A stretch of 64,000 nucleotides of DNA from Methanohalophilus profundi (GTDB taxonomy: Archaea > Halobacteriota > Methanosarcinia > Methanosarcinales > Methanosarcinaceae), in assembly GCF_004137855.1 (NCBI RefSeq), contig NZ_QBKB01000002.1, forward strand, positions 354,082-418,081, written 5' to 3'. Below the pieces are notes generated by a model. The model was not told the origin of the DNA. It saw only the letters and a program-made list of their open reading frames with translations, and searched no databases. Shown here piece by piece: positions 1 to 8,710 of the stretch. Made by a program: the position numbers and the translations under genes. Position 1 is the first letter of the stretch; each line of letters begins with the position of its first letter.

Positions 1-110
1 GCTATGAACTTGCAGATATTTTCATAGGAGCAGATAAGCGGTCTGAACTTGTGGATAAATATGACAGGGTTATTGAAATGATAACTTTCAGTATAAAGAA
101 GGATTTCTAA
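1..110 (+). CDS. C-terminal end of an unidentified protein (partial)
   Basis: The frame that starts at base 3 is open from the window edge to a TAA at 108-110 and encodes 35 residues ending in KKDF. The stretch is charged and looks like a C-terminal helix. No motif lets me name the family, and the gene begins outside the window. It is on the same strand as sufC but separated by about 220 bp, so it is probably not in the same operon. Confidence 0.45.
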   Translation, partial: YELADIFIGADKRSELVDKYDRVIEMITFSIKKDF

Positions 111-149
111 TAATTTTAAAAATACATACTTATTAGTAAACCAGGAAGC

Positions 150-236
150 AGGGATTGATACACGACGGAACTGTTGGTGTGGAAAACAATCCTGAGAGAC
201 GGGGCATTGTATTCTGTTTAAGCTCCCAATCCAGCC
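150..236 (+). promoter_or_regulatory. candidate structured leader or small RNA upstream of sufC
   Basis: Between the partial gene and sufC is a non-coding stretch that can fold. CAGGGATTG near 151 pairs with CAATCCTG near 206 (one bulge), and ACAC/GTGT and CGAC/GTTG pairs stack inside. A second GC-rich block with GGGGC and GCTCCC follows up to about 236. It ends about 95 bp before the sufC start. It could be an independent RNA or a 5' leader controlling Fe-S assembly genes. I cannot match it to a known riboswitch. Confidence 0.3.
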
Positions 237-329
237 ATAACAAATAACTTTTTAAGCATCAGGATAATGTAAATACTTAGAGCATCATCTAGCTGAAATA
301 GTTATTATGAATAATAAGCGGAGGATTAC

Positions 330-1073
330 ATGTTAGAAGTAAAGGACCTTACTGTTGAGGTTGGTGGAAAAGAGCTGCTAAAAGATGTCAACTTCAAAGT
401 GGAAAAGGGTTATACGAATATCATTCTGGGGCCAAATGGTGCAGGAAAATCTGCTCTTTTGATGACATTGATGGGATTTAGTGGTTACAAGATAGTGAGC
501 GGGCAGATATTATTCAGAGGCGAGGACATAACCCATATGTCTATTGATGAAAGGGCAACAAGAGGCATCGGAATTATGACCCAGCGCCCCCCGAACATGA
601 CTGGTGTCAAACTGAAAAATCTCTTAAAACTGATAGCAGGGGACAAAGACATGGAGCAGATGGCTGAATCCCTTGATATGATGAGATTCATGGAAAGAGA
701 TATCAACGTGGGATTTTCAGGCGGGGAAATAAAAAGATCCGAATTATTGCAACTTGCTGCACAAAGTCCATGTATCTATTTGTTTGATGAGCCCGAGTCA
801 GGTGTAGACCTTATGAGTATTGACGTTATCGGAAGCACAATAAATGATCTGGTCCATGGTGATTCAACCTGCCCGGGTGACCGTAAAGGCCATGGCAAAT
901 CAGCTTTAATCATTACACATACAGGTAAGATTCTGGATTACATAGAAGCAGATCGTGCTTATGTCCTCTGCAACGGAACAATAATGTGCGAGGGTAATCC
1001 AAGGGAGATGCTTCAGGAAATCAAAGAAAACGGTTATGAGGAGTGTATTACATGCAAAATGAAGAAAGCCTGA
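330..1073 (+). CDS. sufC: SufC-like Fe-S cluster assembly ABC ATPase
   Basis: This is the cytosolic ATPase of the SUF Fe-S cluster assembly system, which drives cluster building on its SufB/D partner. The 247-residue protein has the Walker A motif GPNGAGKS at residues 34-41, the ABC signature FSGGE, a Walker B with YLFDEPESGVD (the Glu-Ser-Gly-Val-Asp form usual for SufC) and an H-loop in IITHTG. The start is supported by a GGAGG about 6 bases upstream. The next gene is a SufB/D homologue that overlaps its 3' end, giving the minimal two-gene sufCB arrangement found in many methanogens. A plain transporter ATPase is unlikely because no permease follows. Confidence 0.9.
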   Translation: MLEVKDLTVEVGGKELLKDVNFKVEKGYTNIILGPNGAGKSALLMTLMGFSGYKIVSGQILFRGEDITHMSIDERATRGIGIMTQRPPNMTGVKLKNLLKLIAGDKDMEQMAESLDMMRFMERDINVGFSGGEIKRSELLQLAAQSPCIYLFDEPESGVDLMSIDVIGSTINDLVHGDSTCPGDRKGHGKSALIITHTGKILDYIEADRAYVLCNGTIMCEGNPREMLQEIKENGYEECITCKMKKA

Positions 1074-2275
1074 AAAAAAGGGCTAAAGCAGCACTACGAA
1101 AGGAGGCTGCATACGGAGAGAGATTTGATCTGGATGAGTATTCGATTGCTCCAAAAGAAACTAAATACACTGATGACCTGAAAGAACTCGATGAAAAATC
1201 CCAGAGAACTCTGCTCAATGTAGGAGTTATTCCCAGCGGGGAAGGAAGAGGTGGCAGCCTTGTAATGGTTGATAATGCCATATCCCATTCTTCAGTTTCC
1301 GATAAAGAAATTGAATTGATGCCTCTTCACTTTGCAATGCAAAAACATGATTGGTTGAAAGATTATTCCTGGAATTTGGTGCCTGTGGATGCAGATAAAT
1401 ACACTGCGACCAGCTATCTGGAAAACGCCAATGGTTATTTTATAAGAGCTCCTAAGGGAGTTAAAACAAAATTACCCATACAAACCTGTCTGCTAATGGG
1501 TTCAAAAGACGTCTCTCAGACAGTCCATAACATTGTAATCGTAGAAGAAAATGCCAGATTGGATGTAATTACTGGTTGCTCTACAAGTAGCGATGTGGAC
1601 AAAGCTATGCATCTGGGCATTTCGGAAATGTATGTTAAGAAGGGAGGTACTCTAAATTTCACCATGATCCATAATTGGGCTGAACAAATTGGTGTACGTC
1701 CCAGGACAGTAATTCACCTGGAAGAAGGTGCTACCTTCATTAACAATTATATTACGCTCAAAGCGGTAAAATCCATTCAGAGCTATCCGACAGCTCGCCT
1801 TACAGGCAAGGGAGCTTTTGCCAGGTTTAATACCATTGCTGTGGCACATCCAGGTTCTGAATTGGATCTTGGTAGTCGTGTTATATTTGATGCACCCAAC
1901 ACAAAAGCAGAGCTTATCTCCAGAACGATCACAACCGGTGGGACTGTTATTGCAAGAGGAGAAATGATAGGGAATGAAGTCCAGTCAAAGGGTCATTTAG
2001 AATGCCACGGACTTGTCCTGAGCAATAAGGGAACACAGAGGGCAATCCCCATCCTTGAAGCAAACGTGGATGATATTGAACTGACACACGAAGCAGCTGT
2101 TGGCAGGATTGCAAGGGAACAGGTAGAATACCTTATGGCGCGTGGTCTTTCTGAAGAAGAGGCTGTAGGAATGATCGTGCGTGGTTTCCTTGACGTAGGT
2201 ATATCCGGAATCCCGGATGAGCTCCAGAAAGATATTGATGAAACAATCGCACAGATTGGCAAAAGTGCAATGTGA
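1052..2275 (+). CDS. sufB: SufB/SufD-family Fe-S scaffold protein
   Basis: This is the scaffold partner of SufC, belonging to the SufB/SufD beta-helix family, on which Fe-S clusters are assembled. The body carries the family's repetitive beta-helix segment, with runs such as ARFNTIAVAHPGSELDLGSR, and the C-terminal ANVDDIELTHEAAVGRI block with the conserved His. The reading frame is open from a GTG at 1043. I prefer the ATG at 1052 because it lies about 10 bases after GAGGAG. It overlaps the end of sufC, so the two are translationally coupled. At about 407 residues it is shorter than bacterial SufB, as usual for archaeal single SufB/D proteins. Confidence 0.88.
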   Translation: MQNEESLKKRAKAALRKEAAYGERFDLDEYSIAPKETKYTDDLKELDEKSQRTLLNVGVIPSGEGRGGSLVMVDNAISHSSVSDKEIELMPLHFAMQKHDWLKDYSWNLVPVDADKYTATSYLENANGYFIRAPKGVKTKLPIQTCLLMGSKDVSQTVHNIVIVEENARLDVITGCSTSSDVDKAMHLGISEMYVKKGGTLNFTMIHNWAEQIGVRPRTVIHLEEGATFINNYITLKAVKSIQSYPTARLTGKGAFARFNTIAVAHPGSELDLGSRVIFDAPNTKAELISRTITTGGTVIARGEMIGNEVQSKGHLECHGLVLSNKGTQRAIPILEANVDDIELTHEAAVGRIAREQVEYLMARGLSEEEAVGMIVRGFLDVGISGIPDELQKDIDETIAQIGKSAM

Positions 2276-2308
2276 TGCAATAGGCATCACATATTCTCTA
2301 TTTTCAGA

Positions 2309-2986
2309 TCAGTCACTTACCTTTTTTGCAGCTTCATCCAGTTCCTTGAGTTTTGTAGGGATGGGATTGTCCCTCAGAAGTTTTGCCATATAAGCAAGAT
2401 TGTTTACCATATACCTGACGGTCCTGTTTGTGTAGAGGTGCCTGTCCCCTCCTGCATCAATATAGCTTGGACCCGGACCTGCATCACCCACCCAGTAACA
2501 ATCAGCATTCGGTGGAATTGTACAACCAAGATGGGTCAGATTGAAAAGTGTATTTGCAGAAACATTGTGTGCTCCATCCTCATTCCCCGTCACAATAACT
2601 CCGGCTACCTTGCCATAAAGTGGATATTGCCCTGTTTCGGGGTCAGCATCTGCATAAGCTCCATCCAGTCTTTCCAGTACCATCTGTGCCACTGCAGATC
2701 TTACTCCAAACCATATGGGAGATCCTATTACAAGTATATCACAGGCTTTTATTTTTTCAAGAATCTGTGGCCACTCATCATCGCCTCCTTCATCCGAGGA
2801 AACCCCAAAAGCTATGTTGTGGTCTACAATGCGTACTACCTCACTATCTACATCAAGATCCTGAAACAGTTCAACTGCTTTATCAATAAGGGCTCTTGTA
2901 TGCGATACTTCAGGTGACTTCTTCAGTGTACAGTTTAAAAAGAGCGCTTTCAATGACATAATGAATATGTTGGTCAATTGTGACAT
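2309..2986 (-). CDS. NADPH-dependent FMN reductase / flavodoxin-fold protein
   Basis: The protein has a flavodoxin-like fold: an N-terminal LKALFLNCTLKKSPEVSHT strand-loop that would hold the FMN phosphate, GSPIWFGVRS around residue 100, and a VTGNEDGAHN segment that contacts the isoalloxazine in this family. It probably transfers electrons through bound FMN. The physiological partner is unknown. The ATG at 2986 follows a GGAAAAGG stretch. The second ATG at 2959 begins directly at the conserved strand and is the start most homologues would use. It is a single-gene unit convergent with sufB. Confidence 0.8.
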   Translation of the reverse strand: MSQLTNIFIMSLKALFLNCTLKKSPEVSHTRALIDKAVELFQDLDVDSEVVRIVDHNIAFGVSSDEGGDDEWPQILEKIKACDILVIGSPIWFGVRSAVAQMVLERLDGAYADADPETGQYPLYGKVAGVIVTGNEDGAHNVSANTLFNLTHLGCTIPPNADCYWVGDAGPGPSYIDAGGDRHLYTNRTVRYMVNNLAYMAKLLRDNPIPTKLKELDEAAKKVSD

Positions 2987-3020
2987 ATAACCTTTTCCTA
3001 AAATGAAATGAGTCTAAAAT

Positions 3021-3206
3021 ATGCTTGATGATGCCGGATATGATGTAGAGGTGAGAGAAGGCCTTGGAGGAACTTTTGTAAATTATGAAGCCCTTAAAAA
3101 AGGAGAAATAAATACTTATGTGGAGTATACTGGCACTGCTTATAGCCAAATTCTGAAAAAGCCTCCACTTAATGACTGGGATTCACAGCCCTTGAAAAAC
3201 GCCTGA
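3021..3206 (+). pseudogene. remnant of an osmoprotectant (glycine betaine) ABC transporter substrate-binding protein
   Basis: The 61 codons read as [16 protein letters not shown], then [10 protein letters not shown], then [10 protein letters not shown]. These are the signature pieces of the OpuAC/QAT-type glycine-betaine/choline-binding proteins. The remaining roughly 200 residues, the signal peptide and the permease and ATPase genes are absent, and the frame runs into unrelated sequence after PPLNDWD. This is a gene fragment, probably left by a deletion. In a halophilic methanogen a betaine transporter is expected elsewhere in the genome. Confidence 0.7.
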
Positions 3207-3231
3207 TGCCCTTTAAGTATAAAAATACAGA

Positions 3232-4131
3232 TTAAATTTCAAGCATCCGATCAAGGGCTTTTTTTGCCTTTTCCCTTAGACTTTCTTCTACAGTCACTTC
3301 ATATTGCATTTTTTCCATTGAATCCAGCAAAATGGAAGGCGTAACCATTTTCATGTTTGCACATGAGGCAAAGGCAGACGCAAAATAGAACGTTTTATCA
3401 GGATGTTGCTCCTTGAGCCTGCAAAGAATACCATTTTCCGTCCCGATAATAAACTCGTTTACATCTGGTTTGCCCGCCCTTTCAATAATTCCCGAGGTAC
3501 TGAGTACGGCATCTGCCATTTCAACAACTTCAGGCCTGCATTCCGGATGAGCCAGGAATTCAGCATCCGGGTGCTCCTGCTTTGCCAGTATAATTTCTTC
3601 CGGCATTATCTGATGATGAACCGGACAATAACCTTCCCAGGAAATAATCTGTTTTTCTGTGTGAAGGGACACATAATGTGCCAGGTTCTTATCCGGCACA
3701 AATATTACTTTATCTTCTTCAAGGGAATTTACCACATTGACAGCATTTGAAGAAGTACAACATATATCGCTTTCTGCCTTTACAGCCGCTGAGGAATTAA
3801 CATAACATACAACTGCAGCATCGGGGTTGTTTGCTTTTGCTTTTCTGAGGGTTGGCACATCAACCATTGCTGCCATGGGACAATGAGCATCCTTTGCAGG
3901 CAGTAGTACCTGCTTATCCGGGGAAAGGATGGCTGCACTTTCCGCCATGAAATCCACCCCGCAAAAGACAATGACATCACAATCATGTTCCACTGCCTGA
4001 CGGCTCAGTCCAAGTGAATCACCAGTATAATCTGCCAGTTGCTGTATTTCGCATCGCTGGTAATTATGGGCCAGAATAACAGCATTCATTTTTGTCTTCA
4101 GTTCTTCGATTTTAGCAATTATTTGATCCAT
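3232..4131 (-). CDS. nadA: quinolinate synthase NadA
   Basis: NadA condenses iminoaspartate with dihydroxyacetone phosphate to make quinolinate, the precursor of NAD, using a [4Fe-4S] cluster. The protein has [20 protein letters not shown] near the N terminus, [27 protein letters not shown] and FASCANMKM, including the three cluster cysteines expected in this family. I choose the ATG at 4131 ([11 protein letters not shown]) over the one at 4140. The length of 299 residues is typical. nadB and nadC are not adjacent. Confidence 0.93.
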   Translation of the reverse strand: MDQIIAKIEELKTKMNAVILAHNYQRCEIQQLADYTGDSLGLSRQAVEHDCDVIVFCGVDFMAESAAILSPDKQVLLPAKDAHCPMAAMVDVPTLRKAKANNPDAAVVCYVNSSAAVKAESDICCTSSNAVNVVNSLEEDKVIFVPDKNLAHYVSLHTEKQIISWEGYCPVHHQIMPEEIILAKQEHPDAEFLAHPECRPEVVEMADAVLSTSGIIERAGKPDVNEFIIGTENGILCRLKEQHPDKTFYFASAFASCANMKMVTPSILLDSMEKMQYEVTVEESLREKAKKALDRMLEI

Positions 4132-4223
4132 ATAAATCATCTTAATCTCTACTTCACGGCGTTAACTATATTTGTGAGGCAAATATATTAAATTGTTGGA
4201 CGAAACCAAACAGGTGATATTTT

Positions 4224-4424
4224 ATGGAAAAGATAGATATTAAAGTCAAAGGAATGGCATGTGGGCATTGCAAGATGGCAGTTGAGAAGGCTTTACAAAA
4301 TATTACCTCTGTATCCAGAGCTGAAGTAGACCTTGAAAAAGGCGAAGTCCACGTGGAATATGAACCTGACATAAATATAGAAGAACTTAAAAAAGCTGTC
4401 AGGGATGCAGGTTACGAGGCATAA
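4224..4424 (+). CDS. copZ: copper chaperone CopZ-like HMA protein
   Basis: This 66-residue single heavy-metal-associated domain has the GMACGHC metal-binding loop (CxxC) near residues 12-18 and the usual beta-alpha-beta-beta-alpha-beta pattern ending in VRDAGYEA. It would carry Cu(I) to the P-type ATPase encoded immediately downstream, whose start lies 8 bases after this stop codon. The two genes are therefore probably co-transcribed. The start ATG at 4224 follows GGTGAT. Confidence 0.9.
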   Translation: MEKIDIKVKGMACGHCKMAVEKALQNITSVSRAEVDLEKGEVHVEYEPDINIEELKKAVRDAGYEA

Positions 4425-4431
4425 TACAACC

Positions 4432-7160
4432 ATGGCTGAGATTCATTTACATGTAAGCGGTATGAGTTGCGGACACTGCACAAAAAGTGTCCACGATGCG
4501 CTTGAAAGCCTTGAAGGAGTGAAATCTGTAGAGGTGGACCTTGAAAGTGGTATTGCTAAAGTGAATTATGATCCTTCATCCACCAGTATTGAAACCATGA
4601 AGGAGACTATTAGCCAGGCCGGATATTCTGTAAAAGGCCAGGAAGAAAATGCATGTGAAGGAACCTGTCCTGTAAACATTGAAGAAATATCAACCCGGGA
4701 TACTGAAAGGACCCTGACATTGAATATTTCAGGTATGTCCTGCACTGCCTGTGCCAAACGTATCGAAACAGGCCTTGCAAAAGTAGATGGAGTTGGAGAA
4801 GTCTCTGTTAATTTTGCATCGGAAAAGCCTCTATAACATATGATGTTAATAAGCTGGAATTAAATGACATACGTGAGCGGATCGAGTCCCTGGGGTACGG
4901 AATTCGCAGTGATCGTCTGACTCTGGATATTACCGGGATGAGCTGCACCTCCTGTGTATCCAATGTCGAAAAGGCGCTTAAAAACCAACCCGGCGTATTT
5001 GAAGCAAATGTAAACTTATCCCTGGAAAAAGCGGATATAATTTTCGATCGTTCCATAATCAATCAGGAAGATCTTATCAAAGTCATAGAAAACGCAGGTT
5101 ACGGCGCTTCAATACCGAAAGATACACAAAATAATTTAAAAGACAAACAAGAACAGGAAAGGATTGAACAACAAAAAAACGTTTTGATAGCCTTTGCTCT
5201 GACATTGCCCCTGACGCTTGGTGCCATGCAGGGACTGCTGAGGATTGACCCTTATGTGCCAGACATACTCGCCAACAATATTGTTCAATTCACCCTGGCA
5301 ACCCTCACTTTGATTTTTCCCGGCAGACAGTTTTTCACCGGAGCCTTCAGGGGATTGCAGCACGGATCTGCCGACATGAACTTACTGGTGGCCTCGGGTA
5401 CCGGAGCCGCTTTTATTGCAAGCACTGCAGCGGCCTTCCTGAATCTGGGTGCGGGATATGAACATACCTACTTCGATTCGGCTGCCATGCTTATTACATT
5501 CATCCTTTTCGGACGTTACTTAGAAGCTAAAAGCCGGGGTAAGACCTCAGAAGCAATACGTAAACTTATGGGGCTGCGAGCAAAGACTGCCCGGATAATC
5601 GTGGATGGGGAAGAAAAAGATATTCCTGTCGAAGAAGTAAAACCTGGGGACGTCATCGTAATAAAACCCGGGGAAAAGATACCGGTTGACGGTGAAGTCA
5701 TAGAAGGAGATTCTGCTGTTGATGAATCCATGATCACGGGAGAAAGCATCCCTGTTGAAAAAAGCACAGGAGATACAGTAATCGGTGCAACGATAAATAA
5801 GACCGGCTCATTCAGGTTCAAAGCTACAAAGGTCGGTGCTGATACCGCCCTGTCACAGATCATAAAAATGGTGGAGAGGGCCCAGACATCAAAGGCACCC
5901 ATTCAGCGCCTTGCAGATATTGTAGCAGGATATTTTATTGTCATTGTGATGTCTATTGCCCTGATGGCATTTGTATTCTGGTTTTTCATAGGCTACGGAA
6001 CATTTATTGTTGCTGAACTTACCGGTGTTGCCAGTCCTTTCCTCTTTGCACTTCTGGCTGCCATCACTGTGCTTGTAATTTCGTGTCCCTGTGCATTGGG
6101 GCTTGCTACACCGGTTGCCATAATTGTAGGTACCGGAATGGGTGCTGAAAATGGAATCCTCATACGGGATGGGGAAAGTCTGGAGACTACTCCAAAAATA
6201 GACACGATCGTGTTTGATAAAACCGGTACCCTGACAATCGGTAAACCTTTCCTTACAGATGTTGCAACAACAGGTAATTATGAAGAAAACTACCTGCTTC
6301 AGGCAGCAGCTTCGGTTGAAAAACTTTCCGAGCATCCACTGGCTGAAGCGATGGTAGAGGGAGCAAAATCCAGAAAAATCCAGTTAAAAAATATATCCGG
6401 TTTTGAATCATTATCCGGCAAAGGAGTTGCAGGAGAATGGGAAGACCATTCTGTAATTATCGGCACCAAACGTCTCATGGAAGAAAAAGGAATCGATGTG
6501 GAAGATGTATCCCGCTATTCGAATAAGTTTGAAGATGAAGGAAAAACAGCAATAATGGTTGCCCTAGATGGTACAATTGCCGGTGTCTTGGCTGTTGCCG
6601 ATGTATTGAAAGAGGAGGTACCATCGGTAATATCCCGACTGCAGAAAGATGGGCTTGAAGTTGCCATGATAACAGGTGATAACAGCAAAACTGCACACGC
6701 AATTGCAAGACAGGCAGGAATTGATACGGTCCTTGCAGAAGTGCTACCTGCAGACAAGGCTGCGGAGATTGAAAAACTGCAAAGCCAGGGTAAAAGAGTA
6801 GCAATGGTTGGGGACGGAATCAACGATGCACCTGCCCTTACTCAGGCTGATGTTGGAATTGCCATGGGTGCAGGAGTGGATGTAGCCATCGAGTCTGCGG
6901 ATATCGTCCTTATCAAGAATGACGTGAAGGATATTTTAAAGGCCCTGAATTTGAGTGAACTGACAATGAAAAAGATCAAACAAAACCTTTTCTGGGCTTT
7001 TGGTTACAATACACTTGGTATACCAATCGCTGCAGGTGTGCTATTCCCAGTATTTGGACAAACACTCATTACACCGGCAATGGCGGCAGCATTCATGGCC
7101 CTGAGTTCGGTATCTGTCATGACAAATTCTCTGTTGATGAAGAGAAAGAAGGTGGAATAA
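4432..7160 (+). pseudogene. copA: copper-translocating P-type ATPase CopA, interrupted by a one-base frameshift
   Basis: The gene encodes a P1B-type Cu(I) exporter. The first frame (4432-4836) holds one complete HMA domain (GMSCGHC) and most of a second (GMSCTAC). The rest lies in the frame shifted by one base: HMA3 (GMSCTSC), the transmembrane helices, the CPC metal site in [11 protein letters not shown], the phosphorylation motif DKTGTLT and the hinge [10 protein letters not shown]. Adding one G near 4827 (AAGGCC for AAGCC) restores a continuous reading through SITYDV into HMA3, so a single base has been lost. This is either a sequencing error or a true null mutation. Internal initiation at 4938 would give only the third HMA domain plus the pump. 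Confidence 0.85.
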
Positions 7161-7162
7161 TT

Positions 7163-7372
7163 ATGGACAGAGAAGATAAGAACAAGACCAGAATCCCGGC
7201 CCTTGCAAGTTCCATGATTACAACAGCACTTTTTGCGGGAGTTGCCATCTTTATCAATAATGGAAATCCGGGCAAATTTGCAGATGTTGATATTGTCGCA
7301 GGGTCGATTTTTGTATTTCTATTAAGTTTTATCATTTTCCTGCTCATCTGGCCGATACTGGCTGATAGATGA
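7163..7372 (+). CDS. small two-helix membrane protein next to copA
   Basis: The 69-residue product has a charged N terminus (MDREDKNKTR) followed by two hydrophobic helices, about residues 12-32 and 43-66. It starts 2 bases after the copA stop, so it probably belongs to the copper operon. I do not recognise the family. A role in the membrane beside the copper pump is inferred from position only. Confidence 0.65.
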   Translation: MDREDKNKTRIPALASSMITTALFAGVAIFINNGNPGKFADVDIVAGSIFVFLLSFIIFLLIWPILADR

Positions 7373-7544
7373 TCCTCATTTATTTTTAGTTTGTTGTATT
7401 TTGGATATGCAATAAATGCTTTTACTGTTACTTGTTAGCATGAATCACGTTTTCACAATTCACAAATATATTTAAAATATTGTTGTTAAATTGGTTAAAA
7501 CTTAAATAATGGATAAATATGACAGTTAAAAGGCAGGGCTTAAA

Positions 7545-8096
7545 ATGCAGGAAAAAATAAAAGAAATTTCATCACGTGTTAAAGAGTTGCGTGGGTTATC
7601 CGGTATAAGTGCAGAGGAAATAGCCTCCTCCCTTGATATCGCATTAGAAGAATATAATAAATATGAATCAGGGGAACTTGATATTCCTGCAAGTATCCTT
7701 TTTGAGATTGCACAATTACTCGAAGTTGATATGACGGTGCTGCTTACCGGCGAAGATCCAAGGATGCATATTTTCACTATTACCCGTAAAGATGAAGGAG
7801 TAAGTGTAGAAAGAAGAAAACAATACCAATACGAAGGACTGGCTCCAAATTTCATTCACAAAAAGGCAGAACCATTCGTAGTTACCGTTGAACCCCAATC
7901 CAACCAGGAATCTACTCCCAATTCCCATCCCGGCCAGGAATTTGATTATGTACTTGAAGGGTCCCTGAAAGTTATCATTCATGATAATGAAATAATTCTC
8001 AATGAAGGTGACTCAATATACTTCGATTCCAATTACAACCATTCAATGCAGGCAGTCGGAGACAAAACTGCAAAATTCCTCGCAATAATCTTCTAA
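7545..8096 (+). CDS. XRE-family regulator with C-terminal cupin domain
   Basis: Residues 6-62 form a helix-turn-helix of the XRE type ([21 protein letters not shown]). Residues about 105-180 form a cupin with [15 protein letters not shown] and [13 protein letters not shown], which probably binds a small ligand or metal. This layout is typical of regulators that sit beside metabolic genes. The gene ends 27 bp before an acyl-CoA synthetase start, so it most likely controls that gene. A TATA-like AT-rich promoter region lies in the 170 bp upstream. The ligand is unknown. Confidence 0.85.
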   Translation: MQEKIKEISSRVKELRGLSGISAEEIASSLDIALEEYNKYESGELDIPASILFEIAQLLEVDMTVLLTGEDPRMHIFTITRKDEGVSVERRKQYQYEGLAPNFIHKKAEPFVVTVEPQSNQESTPNSHPGQEFDYVLEGSLKVIIHDNEIILNEGDSIYFDSNYNHSMQAVGDKTAKFLAIIF

Positions 8097-8123
8097 ATCC
8101 AAATAAACAAAATGGGTGCAAGA

Positions 8124-8636
8124 ATGACCTCACTTATAAATAATTTCCTGGAACAAACCGATTTTGAATCATACGATGACTTTTACACTAATTTCAAGAT
8201 CAACATCCCTGAAAATTTCAATTTCGTATATGATGTTGTTGACCGGTACGCTAGGGAACAGCCTGAAAAAAAGGCTATTGTCTGGTGTAACGATAATAGC
8301 GAAGAGAAAATATTCACCTTTGCTGATCTGAAATATTACAGTGAAAAAGCTGCCAACCTTTTCAGTGAATATGGAATAAAAAAGGGTGATGTGGTAAAAC
8401 TTACCTTAAAGGGAAGATATGAATTCTGGATATGTATATTGGGATTGCACAGAATTGGTGCCATCGCTCTTCCCGGAACCCACATGTTAACAACCAGGGA
8501 TCTCAAATACCGCATTGAAAGAGCAGACATACAAATGGTCGTCAGTGATGCTGATGAAGGGCTTTTGGATCACATAGATGAGGCACACAGGGATTTCAAA
8601 GATGTGCTCAAGCACAAATTTGTAACCCAAGTTTGA
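8124..8636 (+). pseudogene. acyl-CoA synthetase (AMP-forming), N-terminal fragment
   Basis: The frame encodes about 170 residues of an ANL-superfamily acyl-CoA synthetase: [20 protein letters not shown], then [20 protein letters not shown], then [20 protein letters not shown]. The family is about 550 residues long, and the AMP-binding motif, catalytic core and C-terminal lid are all missing. The frame stops just before an IS1634-like element, and the missing part does not resume on the other side of it. Loss through an IS-associated deletion is the simplest reading. I prefer the ATG at 8124 over 8112. Confidence 0.8.
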
Positions 8637-8710
8637 AGTATCCACTCCTTGCTGAAGAAACCGTCCTCTCTTTCAACCTAAAAATTTCACTTTTTTGTCA
8701 GGAAAACCCA

